Assembly: GCF_900142845.1 (NCBI RefSeq)
Contig: NZ_FSRU01000003.1
Location: forward strand, 186,001 to 250,000
DNA from: Paraburkholderia phenazinium
GTDB taxonomy: Bacteria; Pseudomonadota; Gammaproteobacteria; Burkholderiales; Burkholderiaceae
Direction of reading: 5' to 3'
Length of the DNA stretch: 64,000 bases
Part shown: positions 10,011-19,235 of the stretch, piece after piece
Layout of the letters: each line of letters starts with the position of its first letter
How positions within the stretch are numbered: position 1 is the first letter of the stretch
Made by a program: the position numbers and the translations under genes
The notes under the pieces: model-generated
Database searches by the model: none
What the model was told of the DNA's origin: nothing
What the model saw: only the letters and a program-made list of their open reading frames with translations

Positions 10011-10044
10011 ACTGTACCGAACACTATCGGCCCGATTGTACCGT
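10011..10044. promoter_or_regulatory. Candidate MocR operator: two TGTACCG direct repeats
   Basis: ACTGTACCGA (10011-10020) and ATTGTACCGT (10035-10044) have starts 24 bp apart, about two helical turns plus three bases. They lie between the divergent MocR gene and the glyoxalase-like gene. Direct-repeat operators are known for MocR regulators such as PdxR and TauR; the identity of this one is inferred. Confidence 0.45.
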
Positions 10045-10213
10045 TACTGTGCAGGTAGGCGGCGTTACATTCGATCTGGAACAAGCCCGGATACCGGGAC
10101 GGCGCAGCAAGCGGTTATGCTTACGGCCCCGGCATGCTTCACCCAGGTTTCATCACGATGCCGCAGGCCTGCCGCACTGCACTGCACCGCAGAATCCGAC
10201 TCCGTTCACCGCT

Positions 10214-10915
10214 ATGACCGCACACACGCTCCGACTCGACCACCTCGTGATTTCCGCCCGCACGCTCGACGAGGGCACCCAGTACGTCGCCGATACGCTC
10301 GGCGTCGCGCCGGCCGGCGGCGGCGCGCATCCGTTGATGCGCACCCACAACCGGCTGCTGAACCTGTGGGGTGGCGTGTATCTCGAAGTGATCGCGGTCG
10401 ATCCGGACGCCGAGGCGCCCGCCAGCGGCGTCGAGGCACGCGCGCGCCTGTTCGCGCTCGACGACCCGGCAACCCAGGCGAGGCTCGCCGCCGGACCGTA
10501 TCTGTCGCACTGGGTGGTGCGCGTCGAGCGGCCCAAGGATCTGCAGCGCTGGCAGGCGCAGTATCCGCAGCGCATCCCGCCGGTCGTGCCGATGAGCCGC
10601 GGCGCCTTCACGTGGGGCCTGGCGGTGCCGGACGACGGCGCCTTCCCCCACTGGCAAGGCGCCGGCGACGGCATCGTGCCCACCCTGATCCAGTGGGACA
10701 CGCCGGATCACCCGTCGGCCATGTTGCCGGAAACGGAGCTGGCGCTGAAGTCGCTGAAGGCGCTTCACCCGCAGGCGGAGACGGTCACGGCACACCTGCG
10801 CTGGCTCGGCGCGGCCCACCTGATCGAGGTCTCCGGGCCGGTGGACGAGGCCTCCGGCACAACGGCGCTAGTCGCCGAATTCGATACCCCCAACGGGCTG
10901 CGCACGCTGAAGTAG
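10214..10915 (+). CDS. Glyoxalase-like (VOC superfamily) domain protein
   Basis: 233 residues, cytosolic. The N-terminal LDHLVISARTLDEG and the later WGGVYLEVIAVDPDA are typical of the Glyoxalase_3-type VOC proteins (Pfam Glyoxalase_3). Related sequences are annotated only as VOC family proteins. The metal ligands expected of true glyoxalase I cannot be placed with confidence. Start ATG 10214 is chosen because the longer frame upstream overlaps the regulatory region and the domain begins at residue 6. No good Shine-Dalgarno is visible. Divergence from a MocR regulator suggests control by a vitamin B6- or amine-related signal. Confidence 0.75.
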   Translation: MTAHTLRLDHLVISARTLDEGTQYVADTLGVAPAGGGAHPLMRTHNRLLNLWGGVYLEVIAVDPDAEAPASGVEARARLFALDDPATQARLAAGPYLSHWVVRVERPKDLQRWQAQYPQRIPPVVPMSRGAFTWGLAVPDDGAFPHWQGAGDGIVPTLIQWDTPDHPSAMLPETELALKSLKALHPQAETVTAHLRWLGAAHLIEVSGPVDEASGTTALVAEFDTPNGLRTLK

Positions 10916-11048
10916 TTGCACCGCCGCCCAGCCCGCCGCAGTAGAAGCAAAGGCGTCTCAGGCCTTATGAGCCGCGCGCAGTCAGGCGACTCGCGCGATA
11001 ATGGAAGTTTTTGACGAATCTGATCCAGCACTAGCTGTCGAGGAAACC

Positions 11049-12245
11049 ATGGACCAAAGCGACCTTCAAGCCCCCACGTGGCAACTTTCCGAACGCGCAC
11101 GCAAGCTCACCAGCTCGGCGATTCGCGAAATCCTGAAGGTCACCGAACGGCCGGAAGTCATTTCGTTCGCGGGCGGCCTGCCGTCCCCGGCCACCTTCCC
11201 CGCCGAACGGATGCGCGAAGCATCGGACCGGATCCTGCGCGACTCGCCCGCCGCCGCGCTGCAGTACAGCGCCACCGAAGGCTACCTGCCGCTGCGCGAG
11301 TGGATCGCGGCACGCTATTCGGTCAACGGCGCGCACATCCGCGCCTCCCAGGTGCTGGTCACCACCGGCTCGCAGCAGGCGCTCGATCTGCTGGGCAAGG
11401 TGCTGATCGATCCGGACAGCCCCGTGCTGGTCGAAACTCCGACGTACCTGGGCGCGCTGCAGTCGTTCTCCATGTACGAGCCGCGCTACGTGCAGGTGGC
11501 GACCGACGACAACGGGCTGATCCCCGCAGCGCTCACCCCTGAGCTGACCGCCGGCGCCCGCCTGTTGTACGCGCAACCGAATTTCCAGAATCCGACCGGC
11601 CGCCGCCTGCCGATCGAGCGCCGCCGCGCGCTCGCCGAGCTGGCGAAGACCTCGCCGTTCCCGGTCATCGAAGACGACCCGTACGGCGCGCTCGACTACG
11701 CGGGCGAACCGCTGCCCACCATGCTGTCGATGGCGCCGGACCACATCGTGCATCTCGGCTCGTTCTCGAAGGTGCTCGCACCGGGCCTGCGCATCGGCTA
11801 CATCATTGCGCCCGAGGAACTGCACTTCAAGCTGGTCCAGGCCAAGCAGGCCACCGACCTGCACACGCCGAGCTTCACGCAGCGCATCGTCCACGAGGTC
11901 GTGAAAGACGGCTTCCTCGACACGCACGTGCCCACCATCCGCGCGCTGTACCGCGACCAGTGCGCGGCCATGCTGGCGGCGCTCGAACGCTTCATGCCGC
12001 AAGGCGTGAGCTGGAACCGTCCCGAAGGTGGTATGTTCGTGTGGGTGACCTTGCCCGCACACATCGACAGCATGAAGCTGCTCGAAGAAGCGGTTGCTCA
12101 GAATGTTGCCTTCGTGCCGGGCGGTCCGTTCTATGCCAACGAGGCTCAGCAGAACACGCTGCGCCTGTCGTTCGTGACGGTGCCGCCGGCCAAGATCGAC
12201 GAAGGCGTGGCACGCCTCGCGGAACTGATCCGCGCCCGCGTTTGA
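11049..12245 (+). CDS. PLP-dependent aminotransferase, class I (2-aminoadipate/branched-chain type)
   Basis: 398 residues of fold-type I aminotransferase. The sequence VISFAGGLPSPATFP (residues about 36-50) and the body resemble LysN-like 2-aminoadipate transaminases and valine-pyruvate-type enzymes. PNFQNPTGRRL and VIEDDPYGAL precede the PLP-lysine segment GSFSKVLAPGLRIGYI (Lys near 241). It probably transfers an amino group between an amino acid and 2-oxoglutarate; the exact substrate is not readable. ATG 11049 (MDQSDLQ) is preferred over the longer frame. It lies 40 bp before ridA, a sensible pairing because RidA hydrolyses reactive imines released by PLP enzymes. Confidence 0.85.
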   Translation: MDQSDLQAPTWQLSERARKLTSSAIREILKVTERPEVISFAGGLPSPATFPAERMREASDRILRDSPAAALQYSATEGYLPLREWIAARYSVNGAHIRASQVLVTTGSQQALDLLGKVLIDPDSPVLVETPTYLGALQSFSMYEPRYVQVATDDNGLIPAALTPELTAGARLLYAQPNFQNPTGRRLPIERRRALAELAKTSPFPVIEDDPYGALDYAGEPLPTMLSMAPDHIVHLGSFSKVLAPGLRIGYIIAPEELHFKLVQAKQATDLHTPSFTQRIVHEVVKDGFLDTHVPTIRALYRDQCAAMLAALERFMPQGVSWNRPEGGMFVWVTLPAHIDSMKLLEEAVAQNVAFVPGGPFYANEAQQNTLRLSFVTVPPAKIDEGVARLAELIRARV

Positions 12246-12285
12246 ATCCGCCCGCCCCTCTTTCCCCTATCGACAAGGACATGCC

Positions 12286-12750
12286 ATGACTCAAGCGAAC
12301 GTGTATGACAAGCTGAAGGAACTGGGCATCGAACTGCCCACCGCCGGCGCACCCGCAGCGGCTTACGTGATGAGCGCACAGAGCGGCAACACGGTGTACC
12401 TGTCGGGCCACATTGCCAAGAAGGACGGCAAGGTGTGGACCGGCAAGCTCGGCGCCAGCCTCGGCACGGAGGAAGGCAAGGCGGCGGCCCGCTCGATCGC
12501 CATCGACCTGTTGGCCACGCTGCACGCTCACGTGGGCGACCTGAACCGCGTCACGCGCATCGTCAAGCTGATGAGCCTCGTGAACTCGACGCTCGAGTTC
12601 ACCGAGCAGCATCTGGTCACCAACGGCGCATCCGAACTGATCGCCGACGTGTTCGGCGAACGCGGCAAGCATGCCCGCTCGGCCTTCGGCGTCGCACAGA
12701 TTCCGCTGGGCGCCTGCGTCGAGATCGAGTTGATCGCGGAAGTCGCATAA
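12286..12750 (+). CDS. RidA/YjgF-family protein (long subtype)
   Basis: 154 residues, cytosolic, probably a trimer. RidA proteins hydrolyse reactive 2-aminoacrylate and related enamine/imine intermediates made by PLP enzymes. The sequence has the family elements VYLSGHIAKKDGKVWTGKLG and, near the C-terminus, GKHARSAFGVAQIPLGACVEIE, where the Arg and Glu of RidA's active site are expected. This is the about 155-residue subtype rather than the 128-residue archetype, so activity may differ. It follows the aminotransferase by 40 bp with an AAGGAC ribosome site, so the two are probably one operon. Confidence 0.88.
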   Translation: MTQANVYDKLKELGIELPTAGAPAAAYVMSAQSGNTVYLSGHIAKKDGKVWTGKLGASLGTEEGKAAARSIAIDLLATLHAHVGDLNRVTRIVKLMSLVNSTLEFTEQHLVTNGASELIADVFGERGKHARSAFGVAQIPLGACVEIELIAEVA

Positions 12751-13014
12751 GCCTTCCGGTCGGTCTGTTAGCTGTCACGCGTCGTGCGGTGCTGAGTCGC
12801 CCACGGCGCGTTTTGTTTGGCGGCGCTCAATCGCCGATGCCGCGCCAGTGCTTTCGCCGCTTCACATTTTTTTAATAACGTTATTCCGCCTTGAGTCAAT
12901 CAGGCCAATAAAAACACTCAAAAACTCCACAAAAAATAATTCGCCGCCGGTGGCTGGAACCCCAATCCCACAGTAGAATCGGCGCGTCGTGCCACTCAAT
13001 TGCTAACGAGTCCC

Positions 13015-13899
13015 ATGTCCGCTCGCACTGTCCGCTTCAAACAAGTCGACGTCTTCACTGCGGTGCCGTTCAAGGGCAATCCGCTGGCCGTCGTATTCGA
13101 CGCAGACGGCCTCGACGACGCCCAGATGCAGGCCATCGCCCGCTGGACGAATCTGTCGGAGACCACCTTCCTCGTAAAGCCGAGCGAGCCGGCCGCGGAC
13201 TATCACGTGCGCATCTTCACCACCCACGGCGAATTGCCGTTCGCGGGCCATCCCACGCTGGGCACGGCTCACGCACTGCTCGAAAGCGGCTATCAGCCCA
13301 AGGTGCCCGGCAAACTGCTTCAGCAATGCGGCGCCGGTCTCGTCGAACTGCGCGCTCAGGAAGGCGGCGCATGGGCCTTCGCCGCACCGCCTGCACGCGT
13401 CACGCCCTTGCTGGCAGACTGGTACGCAACGCTCGCCGAGGCACTGCAAAGCGACGCCATCGATTTCACGGCCCCACCCTGCGGCATCGATAACGGCGCA
13501 CCGTGGCTTGTCGTGCGGGTCAAGTCGGCGGCAGCGTGTCTCGCCATCAAGCCGGATGCCGACACCCTCGCACGTGTCGTCGAAGCGGTCGGCACGCATG
13601 GCGTCGCCGTCTACGGTCCGCACGACGCCGACGGTCCCGCCACGTTCGAAGTACGCTGCCTGATGGTGGGCGGCAATCTCGGAGTCGGCGAAGATCCGGT
13701 CACGGGCAGTGCGAACGCTGCGCTCGCCGGACTGCTGAGCGCGCAGCAACGGCGCCCGGGCCTTGCATACACGGTACGCCAGGGCACGGCCATTGGCCGG
13801 GCGGGCCAGGTGTCCGTGAGCTATGACGACGCAGCAGGAAAGACATGGATAGGCGGCGCTTCGGTCACAGTGGTCGACGGCACGTTTAGACTGCCCTAA
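13015..13899 (+). CDS. PhzF-family isomerase/epimerase
   Basis: 294 residues with the two-lobed diaminopimelate-epimerase-like fold. VDVFTAVPFKGNPLAVV (12-27) and LSETTFLV carry the expected active-site Glu at position 49. Near residue 225, GEDPVTGSANAAL is the second-lobe signature. PhzF itself isomerises trans-2,3-dihydro-3-hydroxyanthranilate in phenazine synthesis, but no phenazine genes are nearby, so the substrate here is unknown. ATG 13015 is preferred to a TTG 15 bases upstream. It stands alone after a 264-base AT-rich gap that probably contains its promoter. Confidence 0.85.
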   Translation: MSARTVRFKQVDVFTAVPFKGNPLAVVFDADGLDDAQMQAIARWTNLSETTFLVKPSEPAADYHVRIFTTHGELPFAGHPTLGTAHALLESGYQPKVPGKLLQQCGAGLVELRAQEGGAWAFAAPPARVTPLLADWYATLAEALQSDAIDFTAPPCGIDNGAPWLVVRVKSAAACLAIKPDADTLARVVEAVGTHGVAVYGPHDADGPATFEVRCLMVGGNLGVGEDPVTGSANAALAGLLSAQQRRPGLAYTVRQGTAIGRAGQVSVSYDDAAGKTWIGGASVTVVDGTFRLP

Positions 13900-14378
13900 C
13901 GCACGAAGCCGGGCAGTAATGAGCGTCGCGCACATTGCATGCAAAAAACCCGCGTGCGTCGATTGCCCATTTGAACCCCGCTTGTCCACAAAACGCCTCG
14001 TCAGGACAACTCGATGTCGCACGGATGTAAGCAGGTTCGGCTGCAGCCGGGCACAGAGGCCGGCTTCGACTCGACGAATCCTTCAAAAACGCCCATACGG
14101 CGCGGCTCTGGCCGTGGCTGCCGTACATGGGAAAATCATGCGCCGCGCATGCCTGGTCAGGCGCGCGTATACCCGCAGCATGGGCTCTTCCTTAATCGAG
14201 TGGCATTCAGTAATATCGAACGGTATTCGATGACCCACGGATGGTCTGGCACGACGCCACGCTCTTTCCTCCTGCGCAGCAGTCTCGGCACCCCGCTCAC
14301 CATGCAGCCACTCTCGAAACCAGCGCAGTCGATGTACACGAAGCCGCTGCGCCATGGCACACGGGCGCGGTCTTCCCG
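13900..14378. other. 479-base intergenic region before the GGDEF-EAL gene
   Basis: No convincing gene in either direction: the open frames here lack ribosome sites and domain content. It holds an inverted repeat at 14215-14231, described separately, in the only notably AT-rich patch (14190-14232). That patch is the likely promoter area of the following gene. Confidence 0.5.
14215..14231. promoter_or_regulatory. Inverted repeat ATCGAA-N5-TTCGAT, possible operator
   Basis: A perfect 6-bp inverted repeat with a 5-bp centre (CGGTA) in an AT-rich patch about 150 bp before the start of the GGDEF-EAL gene. Form and position fit a repressor or activator site; nothing identifies the protein. Confidence 0.3.
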
Positions 14379-16751
14379 ATGAGTCAGCACCGCCTCTTTG
14401 CTGCGCGCGATGCAAGGCACCGCCCGGATACGGTTGTGCCGCGCCGTCGCGCGTTGCTCGCCATTCCCGCACTCGGCGTGCTGGTGCTGATCCTGCTATG
14501 GACGGTGATTTTCGCGCGCCTGTCGGTCGAGAAAGACGCCACCTCGCGCGAGGCCATGGCCTCCGCCGCGATCCTCTCGGCCGCACTCGAACAACATACG
14601 GTCAAGGCGATCCATCAGGTCGACCAGATCACGCGCTTCGTCAAATACGAGTTCGAGAAGACCCCCGACCATTTCGACCTCGCCAGCACGGTTGAAAAAG
14701 GTGTCGTGCAGAGCGACACCCTGGTGCAGGTGTCGATCATCGACGAACACGGCATTCTGGTTTCCAACACGGCCGAACAGAACCCGAAGCAGATCGACCT
14801 GTCCGACCGCGAGCACTTCAAGGTCCACGAGCACGAGAACGACGACAACCTCTACATCAGCAAGCCGGTACTCGGCCGCGTCTCAGGGCAATGGACACTG
14901 CAGATGACGCGCCGGCTGAATCACCAGGACGGCTCGTTTGCGGGCGTGGTGGTGGTCTCGGAAGACCCGAGCTACTTCACCAGCGACTTCTATAACAACG
15001 CGGCGATCGGCCGCGACGGCGTGATTGCGGTGATCTCGGACAACGGCACCGTGCTCGCGCGCCGCACCGGCAACTCCGACTCCGCCAGCAGCAAGTTCTC
15101 CGCGAGCGGCTCGTATCCGACCTCGGAGCACGTCTCGGGCACCTACGTCGATTCGATCGACAACGTCACGCGCATCTTCTCGTACCGGCATATCGACGGC
15201 TATCCGCTCGGCGTGCTGGTGGGCCTGTCGCAAGCCGAAGAGTTCGCCGACTACAACCACACGCGCAACGTCTATCTGCTGATGGCGGGCTTCATCTCGC
15301 TCGCCATGCTCAGCTTCTTCGCGGTCGCCACCGGCCTGATCGGCAAACTGCTCGGCCGCGAGCGCGAGATGACGCATCTGGTCGAATACGATCTGCTGAC
15401 CGGCCTGCGCAACCGCTATGCGACGCTGCAGAGCCTGCGCCACGACGTCGCCAACCCGGCCAACCTGGGCCGGCTCGCCATCCTGTTCATCGATCTGGAC
15501 AACTTCAAGACCGTCAACGACACGCTCGGCCACAATGCCGGCGACATCGTCCTGCAGATGACGGCCTCGCGCCTCGCCGATGCGATCGGCGACGGCGGTG
15601 CGTTGAGCCGCATCGGCGGAGACGAGTTCGTGGTGGTGATCAAGGGCGACGAAGTCGAGAAGCGCGCCGTCGATCTCGCGGAAGCGGCGGCCGAAGTCTT
15701 CGCCAAGCCGTTCGAAGTGCGCGGCAGTGCCTTCGTGCTGCATGCGAGCATCGGCATTGCGCTCTACTCCGTGCCGAACGAAAGCGAAATCGACCTGCTG
15801 AAAAAAGCCGATCTCGCGATGTACAGCGCGAAGGACGCCGGCAAGAACTGCTACCAGTTCTACTCGCCGCAACTCTCGCATCGCGCCGATCACCTGATGA
15901 AGTGGGAACAGCAACTGCGCGTGGCGCTCGCCGAAGGGCAACTGTTTCTCGCCTACCAGCCGAAGATCGATCTCACGCGCCGCTGCATCACCGGCTTCGA
16001 GGCGCTGGTGCGCTGGAATCATCCGCAGCATGGTCTGATTCCCGCTAACGAATTCATTCCGGTGGCCGAATCGACCGGCCTGATCGTGCCGATCGGCGAC
16101 TTCGTGATCGAAACCGCCTGCCGCCAGCTCGCGGTGTGGCAACAGCAGGGCTACGACACGCTGTCGCTGGCGGTGAACATCTCGGCCGTGCAGTTCTGGC
16201 GCGGCGACCTCTACGAAACCATTTCGCATGCGATCGAGGAAACCGGCATCTCCGCGCGCCGCCTCGAACTCGAAATCACCGAGACCGCGATGATGGAGTA
16301 CCCGGAGCTCGTATCGGAGAAGATCTTCGCGCTCAAGCGTCTGGGCGTGCGCATCGCCCTGGACGACTTCGGTACCGGCTACTCCTCGTTGTCGTACCTG
16401 AACCGTTTCTCGGTGGATACGCTGAAGGTGGATCGCTCGTTCGTGCAGGCGATTCCCGGCGACCGCAGCGTCTGCGTGATGGTCACGGCCATCGTCAACC
16501 TCGCGCGCTCGCTCGGCCTCACCGTGGTGGTCGAAGGCACCGAAACGGAAGAACAGATCGCCTGGCTCGCAGCGCTCGGCCATATCGAAGCGCAAGGCTT
16601 CCTGTTCTCGCGCCCTGTCCCCGTCGACGCCATTCCGGCGCTGCTCGAACGCTTCGGCGTATGCGGCATGGCTGAGCGGCGCGGCGCGCGCGAACCGGCC
16701 GCGGACAACGCCGGCGCCGGCGCCACGTCAAACAGCGGACAATCCGCATAA
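14379..16751 (+). CDS. Membrane GGDEF-EAL protein with periplasmic Cache-like sensor
   Basis: 790 residues controlling the second messenger cyclic di-GMP. A membrane segment at about 25-46 is followed by a periplasmic sensor of about 250 residues (dCache-like, with the YFTSDFYNNAAIGRDGVIAV segment). A second membrane segment follows at about 300-325, then GGDEF and EAL domains. The GGDEF motif is intact (RIGGDEF near 410). EAL is intact (GFEALVRW near 540) with its metal and catalytic residues in ITETAMM, LDDFGTGYSSL, DTLKVDRSF and VEGTET. It could therefore synthesise or degrade c-di-GMP; most such proteins act as phosphodiesterases. Start ATG 14379 is chosen because the membrane anchor begins 24 residues later. 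Its ribosome site is weak, and ATG 14241 is possible. Confidence 0.9.
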   Translation: MSQHRLFAARDARHRPDTVVPRRRALLAIPALGVLVLILLWTVIFARLSVEKDATSREAMASAAILSAALEQHTVKAIHQVDQITRFVKYEFEKTPDHFDLASTVEKGVVQSDTLVQVSIIDEHGILVSNTAEQNPKQIDLSDREHFKVHEHENDDNLYISKPVLGRVSGQWTLQMTRRLNHQDGSFAGVVVVSEDPSYFTSDFYNNAAIGRDGVIAVISDNGTVLARRTGNSDSASSKFSASGSYPTSEHVSGTYVDSIDNVTRIFSYRHIDGYPLGVLVGLSQAEEFADYNHTRNVYLLMAGFISLAMLSFFAVATGLIGKLLGREREMTHLVEYDLLTGLRNRYATLQSLRHDVANPANLGRLAILFIDLDNFKTVNDTLGHNAGDIVLQMTASRLADAIGDGGALSRIGGDEFVVVIKGDEVEKRAVDLAEAAAEVFAKPFEVRGSAFVLHASIGIALYSVPNESEIDLLKKADLAMYSAKDAGKNCYQFYSPQLSHRADHLMKWEQQLRVALAEGQLFLAYQPKIDLTRRCITGFEALVRWNHPQHGLIPANEFIPVAESTGLIVPIGDFVIETACRQLAVWQQQGYDTLSLAVNISAVQFWRGDLYETISHAIEETGISARRLELEITETAMMEYPELVSEKIFALKRLGVRIALDDFGTGYSSLSYLNRFSVDTLKVDRSFVQAIPGDRSVCVMVTAIVNLARSLGLTVVVEGTETEEQIAWLAALGHIEAQGFLFSRPVPVDAIPALLERFGVCGMAERRGAREPAADNAGAGATSNSGQSA

Positions 16752-16903
16752 ACGCGTCCGCATCACGACGCGCACTCGCAAAACCGGATATATTCAAGAG
16801 TACTGAAGCATTCCACGCGCCTTCCCGGCCACGCAGGGCGCATACGATAACGAAACGGCCTCTCAATATCAGCACGTCCGGCGTGCCCGGCGTGCAGACT
16901 GTC

Positions 16904-18112
16904 ATGTACATGATAAGCAGCCAGGACGCTATTCGACGAGGTGAGCGGGAACCGCTATGGACGCTGTTCCGGGTCGTGTGCGGCCTGTCGGCGCTGTCGT
17001 GGGGCGGTCTCGCGCTGATGGCGCAACTCGAAAATCACTATGTCGAACGCGAAGGCCGTTTGTCGCGGGTCGCCTTCTCCGATCTGATCGCGCTGGCATG
17101 GATGGTGCCCGGACCGGTGGGCTGCAACGTCGCCGTGCAGGTGGGGCATGCGTTACGTGGACGGTCCGGCGCGTGGGTCGCGGGCGTCGCCAGTGTGCTG
17201 CCCTTCTTCATGCTGATGACGCTGTTCGCGATCTTCTACCGCACGCCGTTCGTGCGCGCCGTGGCTTCGCAAACCCTCCTCAATCACTTCAGCGTCGTGC
17301 TGGGCACGCTGATCGGCGTAACCTGGTACAAGCAGACGCGCGCGCTCGTGCGCGGCAAGCTGGAATGGGTCGCGGCGCTGCTCGGTTGTCTCACGCTGGC
17401 CTATGCGCGCAGCCCGGCCGCTTACGTGGCCATGCTCGGGGTGGCGTTCGCGGTCGGCTGGTTCAACAGTCCCTCCCGCCAGGTGCGGCTCAAGATTTCG
17501 ATTGCGCGCAGCGACCTGCAACTGATGACAGCGCTGTGCGTGCTGCTGGCGCTGTTCGCCATTCCGCTGCCGCACCGCTACGAACTCGCGCTGCTGTGGC
17601 CGCGGCTGGCGGGGGCAGGCATGACGCTGTTCGGTGGCGGCTTCTCCGCGCTGCCGGTGCTCAAGGCGCTATTCGTCACGCCTGGAATCGGCGTGTCCGA
17701 TAACGACTTCACGCTGGCGTTTTCGCTTTCGCCGCTCTCGCCCGGGCCGCTCCTGAACGTGGTGCCGTTCTTCGGCTACCTCGTCGATGGCTGGGTGGGT
17801 GCCTTGATCGCGACGCTCGCGCTGTTTGTGCCTTCGGGTTGCCTCGTCGTATTGGCGCAGCGCAATCTGCATCAACTGAAGGCCAATCCGCGCTTCGAGC
17901 ACGGCATGCGGATTCTGCGCGCGGTGACAACGGCGTTTCTCGCGGTCGCCGTGCTGCGCATCGCCCAGCGCGTGCCGTTGCAGCCGCAGTATCTGGTGAC
18001 CGCGCTGTTCTCGTGCATGTGCTTCGCCAAGCTCAAGGTGCCGGTGTACATCGTCTATGGGACGGTGGCCGGCGTGTGCGGGCTGTGGCTGGCGTATGCG
18101 GCGATGGGTTGA
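16904..18112 (+). CDS. chrA: Chromate transporter, ChrA family (CHR)
   Basis: About 402 residues with two homologous hydrophobic halves, as in bidomain CHR proteins. The first half has ALSWGGLALMAQLENHYVE and MVPGPVGCNVAVQVGH; the second has TLFGGGFSALPVL and LSPLSPGPLLNVVPFFGYL. The FGG/GGG and PGP motifs are diagnostic. In characterised members this inner-membrane protein expels chromate. No chrB regulator or other metal gene is adjacent, so the physiological anion is uncertain. Start is ambiguous among nearby ATGs (16904, 16910); neither has a good ribosome site. Confidence 0.85.
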   Translation: MYMISSQDAIRRGEREPLWTLFRVVCGLSALSWGGLALMAQLENHYVEREGRLSRVAFSDLIALAWMVPGPVGCNVAVQVGHALRGRSGAWVAGVASVLPFFMLMTLFAIFYRTPFVRAVASQTLLNHFSVVLGTLIGVTWYKQTRALVRGKLEWVAALLGCLTLAYARSPAAYVAMLGVAFAVGWFNSPSRQVRLKISIARSDLQLMTALCVLLALFAIPLPHRYELALLWPRLAGAGMTLFGGGFSALPVLKALFVTPGIGVSDNDFTLAFSLSPLSPGPLLNVVPFFGYLVDGWVGALIATLALFVPSGCLVVLAQRNLHQLKANPRFEHGMRILRAVTTAFLAVAVLRIAQRVPLQPQYLVTALFSCMCFAKLKVPVYIVYGTVAGVCGLWLAYAAMG

Positions 18113-18171
18113 AAGTCAGGCAGCGGGCTGCGTCTCACGCTACCCGCTACCTGGAGCATGGCTACCGGTGG

Positions 18172-19200
18172 TTAACGCGAGCGCGCCGCTGTGAAGCCGC
18201 CAAAGAAAGCCTGTGCATTCGCCTCGAGACTCTCCAGGTGATAGCCGCCCTCCTGAACGATCACCGAAGGCAAATCCAGCGCGCCGATCGCCGCACCCAA
18301 ACGGCCGAAGCCTGCGGTGGTAACCGCCACCTTCGATTGCGGATCGTCCTTGTAGATATCGAAGCCGAGCGCCAGCACCAGCACGTCCGGCTCGAAACGC
18401 TTCAGTACGCGCAATGCGTCGTCGACCCGTTCGAAGAACACGTCTTCTGACGAGCCATGCGGCATCGGGAAGTTGACGTTGAAGCCGTCGCCGGAGCCCG
18501 CACCGCGCTCATCCTCATGGCCTGTCACGACCGGATAGAAATTGGTCGGGTCGCCGTGAATCGAGACATACAGCACGTCGTCGCGGCCGTAAAAGATTTC
18601 CTGCACGCCCTGGCCGTGGTGCATGTCGGTGTCGAGAATCGCGACGCGCCGGTATTGCTTGCGCAGCGCCTGTGCCGCAATGGCCGCGTTGTTCAGGTAG
18701 CAGAAGCCCCCCGCCGCATCGGCGCGCGCGTGATGGCCGGGCGGCCGGCACAGCGCGTAGCTCTCGCGTCCGCCGTCGTTGACCACCGCCGCGGCAGCCA
18801 GCGCGCTTTGCGCCGACCAGTAAGCGGCGCGCCACGTATGCTCGCCGATCGGGCAACTGCCGTCTGCCTGATAGCGGGCGGCCTGGGCCAGCACGCCGCG
18901 CAGCGGGTTCGGCTCGCGCACGTAGATGTTCGACATGACCTCGTCGCCCCAGTCGTCGGGGATCTGCTTCCACGCGGCGTGCGCCTCTTCGAGAAAGCGC
19001 AGGTAGTTCATGTCGTGAACCGCGGCGATGGCGGCGGTGCCGAAATCGGCCGGCTCGCGCACGTCGAAGTCGAGGGCCTTCACGGCGTTGACGAGGCGCG
19101 TCGCGCGCTCGGGCACTTCCTGCGGCGCCCGCATTTGCCCACGCGACAGATAGCTGCGCGGATGATGCAGCAGTTGCTCGGGATGGAAAAACGTTTTCAT
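18172..19200 (-). CDS. Acetylpolyamine amidohydrolase (histone-deacetylase family)
   Basis: 342 residues of the zinc-dependent arginase/deacetylase fold. It probably removes acetyl groups from acetylated polyamines or related amides in the cytosol. Diagnostic segments are CRPPGHHA (catalytic His pair, near 152-159), DTDMHHGQG (zinc Asp and His, near 190) and the second zinc Asp in LGFDIYKDDP (near 280). The length fits the bacterial ApaH/AphA-like group (about 340). It lies 35 bp after the MHS transporter gene on the same strand, so the pair probably imports and deacetylates the same compound under the divergent LysR regulator. The exact substrate is inferred. Confidence 0.88.
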   Translation of the reverse strand: MKTFFHPEQLLHHPRSYLSRGQMRAPQEVPERATRLVNAVKALDFDVREPADFGTAAIAAVHDMNYLRFLEEAHAAWKQIPDDWGDEVMSNIYVREPNPLRGVLAQAARYQADGSCPIGEHTWRAAYWSAQSALAAAAVVNDGGRESYALCRPPGHHARADAAGGFCYLNNAAIAAQALRKQYRRVAILDTDMHHGQGVQEIFYGRDDVLYVSIHGDPTNFYPVVTGHEDERGAGSGDGFNVNFPMPHGSSEDVFFERVDDALRVLKRFEPDVLVLALGFDIYKDDPQSKVAVTTAGFGRLGAAIGALDLPSVIVQEGGYHLESLEANAQAFFGGFTAARSR

Positions 19201-19235
19201 GCGGATTCCTTGGTATTACCGGTGTTCGTTCTTGC

